Positions 32,001-46,124 of a stretch of 64,000 nucleotides of DNA are shown here, in pieces. Below the pieces are notes generated by a model. The model saw only the letters and a list, made by a program, of their open reading frames with translations. It had not been told where the DNA came from and ran no database searches. This DNA comes from Schizochytrium sp. TIO01 (Eukaryota > Sar > Bigyra > Thraustochytrida > Thraustochytriidae): assembly GCA_004764695.1 (NCBI GenBank), contig SMSO01000031.1, positions 7,745,261-7,809,260 of the forward strand, read 5' to 3'. How positions within the stretch are numbered: position 1 is the stretch's first letter; each line of letters opens with the position of its first letter. The translations under genes and the position numbers were made by a program.

Positions 32001-35000
32001 CAGTTGCTTTCAGGTCAAGTCGTGTCGTGGAGGGAACTGATTGAGGGGCGTAAGGCCTTGGCTCGCTCAGCATGTTCTGCGGAGCCATGGCCTCGCCAGT
32101 CGGCCAATCGGGCGCGCGTTGCTTCGGCCCATCATCCACGAGTTGGTGTGCTGCTTTACCATCGCGAGACTGCGAAACGGGACTTTCCACACAGCCCAGC
32201 CTTTAACAGGTTTGCAAACCTGCCACTGATTATCGATTTATCTATTCAGGAAGTGGGTCGAAGTGCAATTTCGATGGCTGCAACTTGCTTGCTTGCTTGC
32301 TTGCTTGCTTTACAGCGCGTATCTTCTTCACGCTGCGAAAGGCGAGCCTGAAATCGGGCGACGCAAGGCGTCGGTGTAAGCTCCAGCCAAGCTTGCTCGA
32401 GCTCAACAGCTCCTTCGCCGCAATCCAAAGGCAGGCGGCCCCGCCTGAACCAGCGCGTGCCAATTTTGAATGAGGCCTCTTCGTTCCCGCGGCCTCAGGT
32501 CTTCTAAGCGGCTGGCTCGAGATTGTTCTTCGTGGCCTGCTCGTTACGCGAGGCCTGAGATTGGCTGGCTGGCAGGCAGGTTCAGCGTTCACTTGGATCG
32601 CAGCTGTGGAAAACGCCCACAGCTGGTGTACTCGAGTACCCCGCGCAAGTGCTGGCTGGCTAGAGCGAGAGAATATAGCTGCAAGGAGCACGCCTTTCAG
32701 ACGTGGGCAAAGGCGACGACGATGAGCTAGCTATCTAGCTAGCTAGCTTGGAGCTGAGGTTCTGAAACTCAGGGGTTAGAAATCGGGTTGAAGTTCAAGG
32801 CGGGTCTTGGCCGCGGCCAACAAACGCAGAGCCTGCGGCCTCGAGCAGGAGACGGACGTCCTGGCTCGACGGACAGCTGTTGTTTTCGTGTCCTTTTCCT
32901 TTTTCTTTTTTGAAAAGAAAAAATTTGAAGACTCGCTCGCAGGCTCTTCTTTCTTCGGGCGGCGGCGATGCAGGCATGCCGAGGAAGAAGGAAACCCAAC
33001 TCAAACCAACCCGGAAGCTCCTCTCTTCGAAAGGCGAGCCTGAAAACTGAAAGTCTCAAGTTGGGGACGAAGACCTTCAAGCCCGAAGTTGAGCTTGAAG
33101 TTAAGCGAGAAGGGACTTGAGGGCTGAAGTTATTTCGCATCGTTCTCGTGTGTCCATGGCGAGTCATGCCAACCCTCAGTTACTCATAATGTTCAACCGG
33201 GCGGTAGCTGTTGCTATGCGAAGGGATACCCACAGCCCCAGGTTTTTAGATCCTATGTTTGTGTTTCTCCCAAAAAAGGCTGTCGAAAGAGCACTTGAAT
33301 GACCCCCAAGCGATGATGTGATGATAAAGCGGTGAAGCGGTACGAGAAGCAGGCGCTCGAGCTTAGACGGCCATAAACGGAGGCGTCCTGGACAACCTTT
33401 CAAGACGTGTGGTGGTTCTTTTCCTCCGCCACAAGCAGTTAATTCATGGAGCAGCAGGAGAATTAAGATCCTGTCACGCTGTTTTTCGAGGTTTACAAAT
33501 TGACAAGCGCGGAAGTGAAAAAAAAACAAAAAAAACAAAAAACAAAACACTGAAGTTTGACAGTACGTTGATGGAGGGCCTAGTTTGCAGAACAAGCCGT
33601 CCATGCAGCCTGTAAACTCTGCCGAACCGGGCCCGCTAGCCAGCCTGGTCGTACGATTCAGCGAACCGACCTTTCTATGGGCGTAGCACATCTCTACTGT
33701 TCAATACAGAGCTTGCGAATGCAGGGATCTTCCTTTCACGAGACAGGCTCTCGCTCTTATTATCTGTTGGAAGTGGGACGTTTTCTTCTCGTCATTTACC
33801 TTTTATGTTTTTTACTATTTTTTGAGATCGATCACGATAGGCATTACCGGTTCAAGGGGTACGCGGTGCAGTCCTAGCGTAAATGATAGATGGGCCTTAT
33901 GGGTGGTCCTATTCTGGCTACAGCACGAAAGGTGTGCGAAAGAGAGCAATTACGGCACCTTTCCTCAACGCGAGTCTCTCAAAACAACAAAAAACAAAAA
34001 CAGAAAGAAAGGAAAGGAAAGGAAAGTGGAAACGATCGACCTCAAAGAGTTTGCGGATCTTTGTTTGAGAGACTATGGCGGACTTGGAATAGAGCACGAA
34101 GCGAAATCACGATGCGAAGCCACAAAAGCTCTGGTTCTTCAGAGAAGTATTGCCTTTTTGAAGAGGCAGTGGAGTCTAGCGAAACCTTCAAGTTGGGTGG
34201 TTTCCACTGAAGCTTGAGGTGGTTTTGGTCAAAGCACTGGTGAATGCACATTTTACAACACTAGAGGGATTTACTCTAGTTCTGGACAGTTATGGATCAT
34301 CGTGGACGATGCCTACGTAGGAGGTACTTGAAAATACTGCTACATCACATCACATCACACTAACACACTAAGACACTAAGACACTAAGAGGAAAAGCATG
34401 ACAGAGGAGGCCCCAGCGAAAACGAAGAGACCTTTTGCGCATGCAAGCGTCATTAAATTAATGTCGCGAACAGGACGAAATGAGTCGACGAAAGAGAAGC
34501 TAGATCTCAGTTGAAACACACGTAATCTGTGCCTCATGCCAACTGCAATTGAAAGCAGCGTAGAGAAAACGAATGGTGCGTTGAGGAAGCGAGTTTGCAA
34601 GTACCCACAATTATACAGGCAGGTAGATAGCGCCCACTGAGGAGACAGATGTACACAGTAGTACCGCAACGGCGAATCTTACTCTGCAATGATTGTGATA
34701 CTTATAATTCTTTGATTCCAATCTACCAACACGATAAGAAGATCTCTGCTTTCGGGATTACGTTGACGAAGCTGTGACGCGTGTAAGCAGTTTTCACGTC
34801 ATGGTTAGTTTTTGAGCGCCTGAAGGTTTTCATGTTTAGATTCTAGATCTATCCAAAGAACCTACGCATTCAGTGAGCGCCGCTTAATTTCAACTGCCTC
34901 GCCAGGGACGGTGATATCACTTTGTACATATATAATTAACTACCACGCCAAAGAAGGTTATGCTCATGAGTACAAAAGGTACAATTTACAAACTCTGAAA

Positions 35001-35830
35001 ATTGATGAGTTTCAATCAAGTCCAGCAGAGCTGTGTTTTCTCATTCCGGTGGATTTTGGCTCGGAGACAGAGCCGGAAAGAACGAGCTGCAAATAATTAA
35101 AGGTGATTGAAAAACTCGAGCAGGATCGTAGGTATGACTTGCTGGTTTTGCAAGGTGTCTCATCTAAGCGATCATAGGAGAAGTCTGATCAACTGAAGCT
35201 ATGGAAACATTGTTTCTGGTAACAAATTGAACTCAATCATATCAAATACCAGTACTTATCTTCACCGCGTCAAATGGTAAGTTAAAACGAATTTAGATTA
35301 TGTACCTACTGCTAATGCCGATGCTGGCCTCGCGCATAGATTGCTGCGGATTTAGCTTGCAGACGAGGGATGGGGCCTATATATTTTTATTGAGTAAGGC
35401 TAAACGTAAAGAAGGAAACGGAGTTTCTCTTTACTAAACATCCCTACATTTTAAATTATGCCAAACAATTGCACAGCTGACATAGGGTTCTAAAAGTTCT
35501 TAGCTCATACGGACTTTGTATGTTTTGGTTGGGCATGTTGGGTAGTTTCTATTTTATTTCAATGCAAAAGGTTCAATCTGATTTCAAAGTTATTTGGGAG
35601 TGAATTTGAAGGAAAAGGCCAGCAGGCCATGTGATCACCGAAGAAAGCTGTAGGATGAATGTACGAATGCATTTAAAACATAAAATCAAAGTAGCTATTA
35701 CTATCTCCCAGAGCCTAATCATCAACTTCTGCAAGACCGTGGGTTTACGATGAAGTCTATGAATATAGTTAGCATCGTACCCAAGGTGGAGATCTGACTT
35801 TGGAGGCATGCGAAGAAGCACGCGTAGGTT
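32001..35830. other. Spacer between PDR-2 and PDR-3
   Basis: About 3.8 kb without a supported gene. It contains (GCTT)n at 32284-32310, (CTAG)n at 32726-32748, an A-rich run near 33520-33550 and short CATCA/ACTAAG repeats at 34340-34387. Open frames up to 171 codons (33176-33691 minus) show no conserved features. Confidence 0.5.
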
Positions 35831-38800
35831 TTAACGTTTCAAGTAGGAGACGTAAATGTAGGCTAAAACTGTCAGGCAGCGAAAACCTACCGCAAACCCA
35901 ATGAGCGCTCCAAGACAGAACGTCCAATCATCCGCTTCATATCCAAAAGTGCTTTGGATGAAATCCCAAGCACGCGTAGTATCTCCGATTACGTACTTGC
36001 ATCCGGGTCCGTCTTCTTCACCGGTACAAGCGAGCTGGGAAACAACGAGACCGTTGAGGACATAACGAGTTGGGTTAATGCATGCAATCCAATACCAGAA
36101 CTTCGGAATCTTGTCCACAGCAATTGTCAAACCTGCGGAAATAGACCACATGCCAACACTGAGAGCACCCAAGACACTGGCGACCTGCTGATTAGGTGCC
36201 ACGGTAGCCAAGAAGTGGCCCCAAAATGTCATAGTCATCTGGAAGGCGAGATAAAGACCCCAGAAGAGAAAAAATGCACCAGGATCAATCCAGAGGTAAA
36301 CGATGAAATAGAACATAGGCACAAAGACGAACTGTTTATTCTCGGCCAAAGCAAAATCATGATATGCATGAAGAAAAGTTAGTTCCCGTAATCTTTTGTT
36401 TGACTCTCCTTGGCTCTCTACAAGAGAACGATAATTCACTTACACTGGCGGCAAAAAGATATGGCAATTCAGAGAGTGTAATCGCCAAAGCCATGGGAGC
36501 TACGGGGTAGTAAGCCGCAGCACGCTCACGGTAGAAGGGGGCACGCTCATCCATGATTGTTGGGATTGCAGTGTTCAGGCCGATGACACCCATGAAAATG
36601 GTAGCCATGTAAATGAGACCTACAAAACTCTGCGCATCTTGGGTGCTCGACATATCCTCACCCCTACGAGAGAAAACATACACATCATTTTGCAATATTG
36701 TGAAAGTTAGTATTCAACACACATATATACATTCATCAGAAAGAAAATTACCGCGAGCCTCTCGCTCGCGATCGAACACCCTATTTTCACAACTGTTGTG
36801 CGAGGAACAACACGTTCTCCATATACAATTCAAATTAAGACAGGTAACTTACTTCTTGTAAAAGGTGAAACCAAAGAAGAGAGCGATAAAGACAGCAATA
36901 ATGAAACGCGTTGCATTATATGCGGGGTTGCGCCAGTAGGCACGGAACCAACGCAACGATAACTGACTGAACTGGGTCTTAAAATCGCTGGCAAATTTAT
37001 CCTCAAAAACAATCTCTGGACGCTCCTCAAGGTTCTTTGCAATTAGTGCCTCGATTTTCGCCTCGTTGTAGATACGCTTCTCGCTAGTGTTGTACTCGTG
37101 AGCATAATCCACAACAGACTCCACTCCGGCACCAGCTCCAATTGCCTCCAGCATGTAATTTGCGGGGTTATAGCGTGCATTCGGCATTGGTGCAGTTCCA
37201 GGAATATTTTGCAGATACTCGAGCAAACTTTGCGACTTATCACCAAGTTCTCCAAAGTAAACCATTTCGCCACCGCGTCGTAAAAGCAGCAAGTGATCAA
37301 ACTTAAAGAAGATGTCTTTGGAAGGTTGATGAATCGTACAAACAACAGTGCGTCCAGCACGTGCAATTCGCTCCAAACCATCCATAACAACTCGGGCAGA
37401 GTTAGCATCAAGGCCAGAAGTAGGCTCATCCGCGAAGACAATCGCAGGGTTTGCAGCAAGCTCTACACCGATAGTAAGGCGCTTGGCCTGTTCTGTGCTA
37501 AGACCTCCACTGGACTTAAAGCCAATAGTGAACGCACGGATGGGTTCTAATGCCAAGGTCGAGATGACACTTTCGACAAATGCAAGCTTTTCTTCTGTTG
37601 ATACGGTCTTTGGCTGGCGGAGCATTGCAGAAAAGATCAAGGCCTCCTCAACTGTTGCCGTGGGGCTATGGATATCATTTTGCTCTACATACCCGATTAC
37701 ACGGGAAAAAGATGTTGCCTCCTGCGGGCGACCATTTACAAGCACTTCACCTTTGATTTCACCGCTGGTTTTGCGCAACGCAAGAACATCCATCAAAGTA
37801 GATTTTCCAGCACCACTGCTTCCCATTAGAGCCGTCAAAGTGCCCGCCTTCGCGTATCCAGAGATGCCTTTGAGAAGATCCAGGCTAAATTGGCCCTTCG
37901 GATCAGTTGGGCTCTGTACAGAATACCACAGGTTACGGAAAATCAAATCTACAGGCGTGAAGCCAACAGTACTGAGTTCCTTTGCCGACGAAGCCATGTT
38001 AAGTGCAGATACTGGTAGACCCTCCTCAAGTTGGGATGTGCCAAGCTTTGTGGCTCGGATGGCTTCAACCTCGTGCAAGTTTGTAGAAGACCGTTGTTTC
38101 ATTACCTTCTCTACTTCTGCGACATCGGGATTACCGCTATCCTCGGCATCAGGATTCGATTTGGTCTGTCTAGCGCCTGCGACGTGACGGATGTACCTGT
38201 AAGCAAAAAAACTTGCTATAATATCTACAAGCATATATCCCAGAAGCAAGACGTATCCACCCCATAGGTAGCTCTCATTGTCAGAAAAGCTGAACAAGTC
38301 AAGAGCAAACTCTTGCTGGGCACTGGTGAAAGCAATAGACTTGAAGACGATCAAAACCGCAGACCGGTAGCCCCATGCGATTGGCGATAGATAGTAAATC
38401 CACTCGAACCAGACGGGCATGGCATCTTGAGTGATGATGAAGCCGCTGTACAGCACTGTTGCTGCAATTGAGATGCCAGCTACAACTTGACCGATAGAAG
38501 CAGAAGGCGCAGCAGCTGCAACAGCGCGGAGGTACGCACTAAAGGAGAGATTCATGACGATCATCATTGATAGGAACATCATGAAGCGTCTTCCACAGTC
38601 CGACTCGCCAGTAGTACTATGGCTTGCCGTGGGCACAATCCCTGTAATCCAAAAGACGAGAGTACCAAGAATGACGGACTCCAGGATACATGTAGGAGTA
38701 GTCGCAATCGTTTCACTGATGACATAGTTAATGGTACGGTAAAAGTAACTACCACTCTGCTTGTAGTAAACAGGACGGTACATCAGCACAAGTGGGACCT

Positions 38801-40742
38801 GTGACATTCCGCCGAGGGCAGCTTGCATCATTGTCGAAAACATGACACCATACCGCTGAGTAATACGAGAGATTTGAGATGCATTGTACGATTCTGGCAG
38901 ATCAGGGTCGATGTTGATGAAGATAGTGCCAATGAAGATGCCCATGAAGGTTGACATGATCACACGAGCCATAACAAAGGCAGGGTCACGAAAGAGAAGT
39001 TGCATATGCCGCTTTAGCACAAACTTGAGCTCCTCGAAACATGAGTTAACATAGATGGGGGCACTTTTATCGTAGCGGGCCTTACGAAGCGCACTATCAA
39101 TCTTGTTTTCAGGATTGCAGTGGTGCTCAATCGAAACGCGTTTTGCTTCTGAGAACGAAGATGCTTGCCAAGCCTTTGCCATGGCCTCTTCTGAATCGGG
39201 TGCATCGGGGCGCGTTTGATACTTGGTGCGTGCAGGTGTAGTGACCTCCTGAATGAAGTCTGCGATATCACGATCAAAGGGGCAGTCAAAGCCAATGCTC
39301 GAAAAGTAAGGCAAGACGTTTTCACGCGGTCCATGGTAGACAGTGTAGCCGAGTGCCATGATTAGGATCTCATCGAACAGATCGTAGACCTCGGGAGGTG
39401 GCTGCAACAGAGCAACGACCGGGGTCAGATCAAGATTTCTTGCAATAGCAGTGATGCGTCGGCAGATGTCAAAAGTTGCTGCACTGTCGAGACCAGTTGA
39501 GATCTGGTCATAGAATGCCAGAGGGCGACGTGACATAATCATCTCTGCGGAGGTGACACGACGCCGTTCACCTCCGGACACGCCTCGAAGCATCTCGTTT
39601 CCAACAATAGTGTTAGCAGCTCGTGTGAGACCCAGATTTTGAATAACAAAATCAGGATATTTGTCAAGATACTCCTGGAGCTTCTTGAGTTCCTCCGATG
39701 TCTCATTGGAACTATTTACTCCACTGAACTCAAAGGTTTTCATGCCTTCCTGAGCTCCTCCGAAACATTCGTACGCGAAGGCGAGGGTCTCACGAACTGT
39801 CAAGACAGCGGTATGGATATCCATTTGATCCACGTAAGTAGAGAGCTTTCTAACATGTAGTTCTGCTGGTTTGAATCCCGAAAAGTAAACTTCTCCAGAT
39901 TGTTTGAAGTTTCCATGAACTTTTGCCCGGCCGCTCAAAACCTTGAAAAGCGTTGTTACACCACAACCAGGGGGGCCAAGAACGAGCGTGGGTTTGCCAG
40001 CTTCGAAGGTGCCAGACACCTTACGCAGGATTGGTAAATCCATACGCTCCGTCCGTTTGCAGGAAATTAGATGCAGAAGCGGTCTAACAAGTTTGTAAAG
40101 CGTCGAGGCAACGTTTGGAATACCAACATCTGCAGTCGGAACGTTGACTTCGTAAGTAAGATCACGAAAGCCCACATGGATGGGCCAGTTAGCATCTCCG
40201 CGCACCTTTTGGACAATCGTAGAAAGCTGAATGCCAGTAAGCTCACGGCTTAGCTGTCCAATCGAAGAAGCGAGCACCGAAGGAGCTCGGATAAGACCTG
40301 CCCCGAAAAGCCTTCCTAAAAGAGCGATTTCATCCTGTTTAAGTACCACAGCTACATCAGGGCTTTCGACGCCCTCATGCTGTTGGGAAGCAACTTGATT
40401 CTGCAGACGTCCGAGGAAACTACGAATCAGGGCAATGTCCTCGGGGCTAGCACGATGTGTCATACCACCCGGCTGGGAGGCACTGCTGGAAACCCTGTTC
40501 TGCATGTGGGCTTCAGAATCCACACAAATGCTTTCCACTTTCACAGTGGGGGGTACAGCAATGTGAGATGGCCCAACTTCGGCAGCCTGTTCAATGTCAA
40601 CCTGGTTCTCATCATCAGAGTCAATAGTGTGGACTGACCCTTGATCTTGTGCAGGGCTTTCTTTTGCCTCATTCAGGTTGTCCCCGCGGCCGCTCGAGTT
40701 CGACGCGCCGGACTTCGGCTCCTTGTTATTGTCACCCAGCAT
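35831..40742 (-). CDS. PDR-3: full-size ABCG/PDR-type ABC transporter, three exons
   Basis: Exons 40742-36853, 36663-36444 and 36331-35831 join in frame to 1536 residues, starting at ATG 40742 (MLGD). Spliced joints read FYKKGEDMSSTQ and AASFVFVPMFY. Intron positions, phases and the 220-nt middle exon are identical to PDR-2, so the two are sister copies, although the protein is nearer to PDR-4 at several motifs (for example FKVLSGRAKV after Walker A). NBD1 has GPPGCGVTT, VSGGERRRV and FYDQISTGLD; NBD2 has GSSGAGKST, GLSTEQ, FADEPTSGLD and CTIHQPS. TMD1 has YYKQSGSYFYRT. The end is YIYVSYLKR. The N-terminus (about 150 residues) is acidic and low-complexity. Probable plasma-membrane exporter, substrate unknown. 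Confidence 0.95.
36332..36443 (-). other. Intron 2 of PDR-3
   Basis: 112 nt, phase 0, GTAAGTGAAT donor and AAACAG acceptor. Confidence 0.88.
36664..36852 (-). other. Intron 1 of PDR-3
   Basis: 189 nt, phase 2, GTAAGTTACC donor and CTCGTAG acceptor. Confidence 0.88.
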
Positions 40743-42412
40743 TATCTCAGACTCTTGATGTCTGTGCCAAGTCTGGCAGAGGACTTCAAGGTCAGACGAG
40801 GGGTAGTGTAGTTCGAGGTCTGCTGGCCAATCTCAAGCCTCAGGAGCAATGTTCGCCCAAACTTCCTACTCCCAGAACTACGCGTAAGCCAAAGCTTAGA
40901 TTCAACTACGCTGTGATCTCCACGATTCTTGACCAACTATGATGGAGGGAGTGGGTCTTTTGGCCCTCCGTTACTCTAGTACAGTGGTTCTAGAGAAGCG
41001 CCCGCACTTTGAGAGGGAGAGTACTGTTACGATTGGCCTGGAGCCCTCGTGGAGTGCAGGCACACCTTCTCGCCTCTGGGCTCGAAAACCGTCGCGGCTC
41101 AGGAGCTCGGGGCAACCTTTTAGGGAGTTTGCCCAGGGGTTTTGTCTAAAACCTCGCCTTTCGAGGTTTGCTTTGAGCAAGTTCCTAGCTAGCTAGGTAC
41201 CTACTTACAAATGAAGAGTCTTTGCAGGTGTTTGTTTGCCTGCGCTAGACTACTCCACCTACCGCCCAGCAGCTGAGGCACGTCAGTCTGGCTGATCTAT
41301 TCAGGTGTTGCTCAGAATGAATCTATCAATCGTCAATCGCCAAGCTTGCAAGCTGGGCGTACCGGTAGAATGGGGATGGTCAAAGTCTGAACAAGGAGTG
41401 ATCTCTCTGCACAAAGCTCTGCGTGTCACTCAGGTTTTGGGTTTACCAGGTTTTAGCCCAGCTGTGAGCTTGCTTGTTTGTTTGCCGAGTGCTCGATTGT
41501 CCTGGGATCGGTGGACCGAGTACTTGATTGGTCTGATTGATTGCTTGATTCTTTGCTTGCTTGCTTGTTGGTTCTATTGGTTGGTTGGTTGGTTGTTTGG
41601 GCGAATTTCGAGCTTCTTCTCTTCGCAAGCACTTGTTGAAACGGAAGAACTGACTTCTCAGATGATTACAAAAATCATTGCGAAACAGTCCTCCAGACGT
41701 AAGAAAGTACAGTGGAACTGGGTGGCCAGAAGCCTCGAGAACACGTTATACAGCGAGCGAGCAAACTAGCTAGCTAGCGAGCTCGTAGACAAGGCAGTCG
41801 TCGCGTCTGAATCTAAAGACCCTCGTCAGATCAAGATCCTCATCGACGATCTTAAGCTGTAGAACTTGCTTCGAATTTGTTGATTCTGGGCCCACTATGT
41901 ACCACCCCATTAGCCTTTTCCCTGCGAAGCCTCTAATACTCAAAAGGCTCGAGTAACGAGCAAAAACTTCTTTACAGAGAAAAATAAAATAAAAAGAAAA
42001 CAACTTGAAAGATGAAAATAGAAAGTGAAGAAGACGGATAATAATACTATTTTTAATTGCTATTTTTCTCAAAGGGCTGAAGAAAAGAGCAAAACTTCGC
42101 TCAATCCAAGTTCTTTGGGCGCAGAAAAGCGCTCAAAACCTCGTGGGAGGCGGCCCCTTGCAGGCGATCCGCACGTTTAATTGGGCGGAAGGCCGGCTTA
42201 GTCTTCGAAGAGTCGAGTCGTCCATCCGGCAAGAACGGTGACCGAAACTGAGTGAGGGTTGCCAAAGCGAAAGGCGCGCAATGTCAAGAAAAGCCTGAGG
42301 TGAAAGCCTGAAATGGAACTTCGAAAGAATGAAAGATCGAAAGTCTTTGAGAGCTTGAAAACTGCTTTTAAGAAAGAAAGAAACAGAGAAAGAAAGGAAC
42401 AAGCAGAGAGAA

Positions 42413-42533
<121 letters not shown>

Positions 42534-43371
42534 AAAAACTGATTTAAAAAATAAAATTAAAATAAAATAAAAATTAAATTAAAATAAAATAAAAAATAAA
42601 AGAGTTCCCTCGAAAGCAGCACTGCAATACAGAAAAGAAGCATGCGAGCAAACAGACCATTGCCAAAGGAATCGAGCGCGGTGGCGAGGTATGACACGCA
42701 GGGCTCCACCGATCTCCGTCGTCTCCAATTTATAAGCTTCAGCCAATCGTCCAGCTGTGCAATGTCCATTGCGTCCACCAGGATCTCCCTCCCTCCATTG
42801 GGTTCTAAGAACTCAACGAGTCCTCTTAACTCGTTATTGAGGGGACAGCGCGGTCCTTCTCCAAACTGAGAGACCATAATACAGCAGTAAGCACTCTTAG
42901 TGCCCATCTAGCAGTCTGCCTAGCGGTTATTAAACGGCATGAATTCTCGATTCTCGCATGCCCGCAATGCGGTGATCGACGCATTGGTTTGGCGCAGGGA
43001 CCTTCAGCCTCTGCGGTATTCCGCAGGACCTTCACCCCAGTCTCTCTGGTATCCTGCTGCGATTTTGCCTTTGGTTTGCGATCGATCGATCGATCGATCG
43101 ATCTGTTGATTGATGGAATGATGATGCGCGAGGATCGGCTGTTCCACCGTTCTGTTCCATGGCTTGGGCAGAAAGAAGAACACGAAAGGGCCTGGAAGCT
43201 GCGCGCTTCCAAGAAGGCCTTTAAACGAAAGTAAAAGTCTCGCGCACACGTAAAGTGCCTTCAATGGACGGGCGTGGACACTGCAAAAACTTTAGTTGGT
43301 ACCTTTTCGGGCGCGAGCTGGGGGGTGCCTTGGGCTTCTTACGAAAGGGCGGTCTTGTTTCAAGTTTCTGC

Positions 43372-43425
43372 CAATCAATCAATCGATCCATTGATATCAA
43401 TCAATCAATCAATCAATCAATCAAT
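43372..43425. repeat. (AATC)n microsatellite
   Basis: About thirteen AATC units with one GATCCATTGATATC interruption near 43384-43397. Confidence 0.92.
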
Positions 43426-43623
43426 TCACGAACTCACCAATCGATTGACCTCTTTCTTGAGAATGGATTTATCGCAGGTTCTACTTTCGGTTGCACATGG
43501 TCTGCTTGTCTGTTTGTTTGGCTTTTAATCTGTGCTTTTAGCAGTTTTATGTCCTCTAAGGACTTACTCATTTACTCTCACAAAGGCACGAGAGAAACAG
43601 AGAAGAGAAAGACAGAGAAAGAA

Positions 43624-43697
43624 AACAACAACAACAATAACAACAACAATAACAATAACAAAAAATAAAAATAAAAATAAAAATAAATAAATAAATT
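43624..43697. repeat. (AAC/AAT)n and A-rich tract
   Basis: Mixed AAC and AAT trinucleotides to about 43662, then AAATA-rich sequence. Confidence 0.9.
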
Positions 43698-45230
43698 AGA
43701 AAAGATCCATCGATGAAGAAGGAAAGAAAGCAGCATCAATCAGTGCGTGCGAAGCATCGTGGCGCCGGCTCCGTGGAAAGCTTGCTCGCTGCAGCACCGC
43801 TTCGAAGGCTCCGTGGACAGACGCAGACGCCTCCAAAGGTTCTAGCCAGTACCAAGCTCGCTTCCCGCGATGGTGATGATCACACCGGCAAACGCATCGA
43901 AGAACCGAGTTTAGGGCTCTCTCTCTGTCTCTATCCATGGACAAAGACCAGCCTGGAGAAAAGAACGATAAAGAACAAAGGGGCGCAATGAGGGCGGGAA
44001 AAGAACACTGGCTTGGCGGGTTGGCGATGCGTGAGAAGATAAGGAGAACTGGGAAATGGGAAAGAAAGGAAGAACTGATGGAGGTGGAGGGAAAGGTTCA
44101 TGACAAGTTGAGGGGCGACTTGGGCGGTGTCAGGATACTTGCTTCGAGAGTTGGGACTTTGGCACGGCAAGGAGCACCTGGTGCGAGACGAAGAGCACGC
44201 TCGCGCCAGTTCGTGGAAGAGGTCGAGGTCGAGGTCGAGATGATGCCGAGATGATGCCGAGCTTAGCTCATGCCAAGACCCCGGGGTTCTTTCTGGGCTC
44301 GAACTCGCGGCATGCGCAGGCAACCAACTACTTCAGGTCCAGTTGACGCTGCTGCGTTGAGGATTGATGTGCTCCGTCGCGGAACTCAGGCTCCAAGGAG
44401 AGCAAACCCGAAACTAGAGCTCTTCTGGTCTGCGGCTGATGAGGAGGATGAGGAGGAGGAGGAGGACACGGATGCAGAGGTTGGCGCGGAAGACCAAGGC
44501 CCCGAAGGCCGGGTCCCTCGTCAGAGATTCATTCGCTCTCAGGGCGAAGAGGAACCTGGAGCAGCGGCAAGTGAGGAACGAGGCTTGCGCAAGAAAGCTT
44601 TGGAAGTCCCCGCCTTGGTGATCTTGGGTACTTAGCTTCTCGGACGATTCTCGAGCACCTGCGAGTGATCTCAGCCCTCGCCGACGAGGATGAGCGCAGC
44701 CAAGGCCCACCTACAAACCAGCGTGGCTCGAGGGAGCTCGCATCTCCAGCGGGCGCCTGTTTGGCTGCGTGCTGCGTCTTGTTTCTGAGAGCGAGCTAGG
44801 CGGCCATCCTGCCTGTCTGAAAGGCGGCCTGCAGCGAAATGCCAAGTCTCGACAGTCGAGACCTTCGTCGCGAGTAGAAAGAAGCGAGGCAAAAGAGTGT
44901 AGCTTTGGTTTGTGCCCTGGTCACTCGCGCGTTTGCTCGATCTTCTCGAGCGAACTGCTGGTTGGTCTGCGAGCGAGTGATCGTGCATTCTATATGATGG
45001 TAATTGACTAGTCCACGATCTGGAGGTACCTGACCTGCACAAAAGCTGGTGGGAACCCCAAGCACGCGAGGCAGGACTTTCTTGGCTTCTTCAAGATAGT
45101 TAGTTAGTTAGTTAGTTGGCTTGCTTGCTTGCTTGGTTGGAACCGGGGGCGTTTGAAGGCTTTGCTTCGAGTTTGCTTGCGGTGAGCTGGCTGGTCAGTG
45201 AAATTGCTCTGTGCAATGTATGAATATATT

Positions 45231-45297
45231 AATGAATGAATGAATGAATGAATATATTATTAATTGAATGAATGAATGAATAATGAATAAATAAATG
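45231..45297. repeat. (GAAT)n compound microsatellite
   Basis: Two GAAT runs separated by ATATATTATTAATT. Confidence 0.9.
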
Positions 45298-46124
45298 GGT
45301 TGAAGAGATCACTTGTGACAAAACTTGCGCCTGGATGTCCTACGTACCAAGGTACCTCCTAAAGCCAACGAGTGAGTGGCCAGTGAATGAGCCTGTAGGT
45401 AGGTAGGTAGGTAGGTAGGTGTGCTAAGCGGTAACCCACTTGAGAATATGGCTTCGAAGGGAACTCGGGTTCAGTGCTTCGAAAGGCTGGTTTAGCTGCA
45501 AAGAATTAGGTTGCCGGAGGTGGGCAAGGCTCTGAGCAGCAGGAGATAGGGATACCTAGGCCCATCGCATAGGCGACGAGCACAGAAGATGAGGAGGTAG
45601 TTCGAATGCTTAGTATTTCGTACCTACACCTGTGAAAGGTCTCGGGAACCTGATGTCAACAGAACGAAAGAGGAACCCAAGTGAAAGCTGTGATGAAACA
45701 CTCTCGCGGAGGCCCCGCTTTATCCAGAGTTTTTGACTGCTTTGTTTTTGCTTAAGTAAGCTAGGTAGCAGTGGTAGGAAACTTAAGGTTCGTGGAATTG
45801 CGAGCAGAGGTGAGTGAGTGTTGGATCAAATGCTCGAGCTTCTAAAGATCTAAAAAACCAAACAAAATCAAACGAGCCTGATAAGAAAAGCGACAACCCT
45901 GCCTGCCACTGAGGTGGGATGGGATGCTGCAACCGTTGCGTCCATATCGAGATTTCGAGTAATTGTGAACAATTAGAAATGCAAGAACGTGTGTATAGCA
46001 TAAAGATGGTGTGAAATCTGAAATCGGGCAGTTATGTATTTTAGTTTTACTCTTTTTATTTTATTGCATTCGAAACACTCAAAGCAAGAGAACTCTGAGA
46101 AGCCAGGGTCAAAAAACCATTGAA

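Noticed and set aside
33176-33691. 171-codon minus-strand frame
   Set aside because: Contains a Phe/Leu run from a poly-A stretch and no conserved-looking segment.
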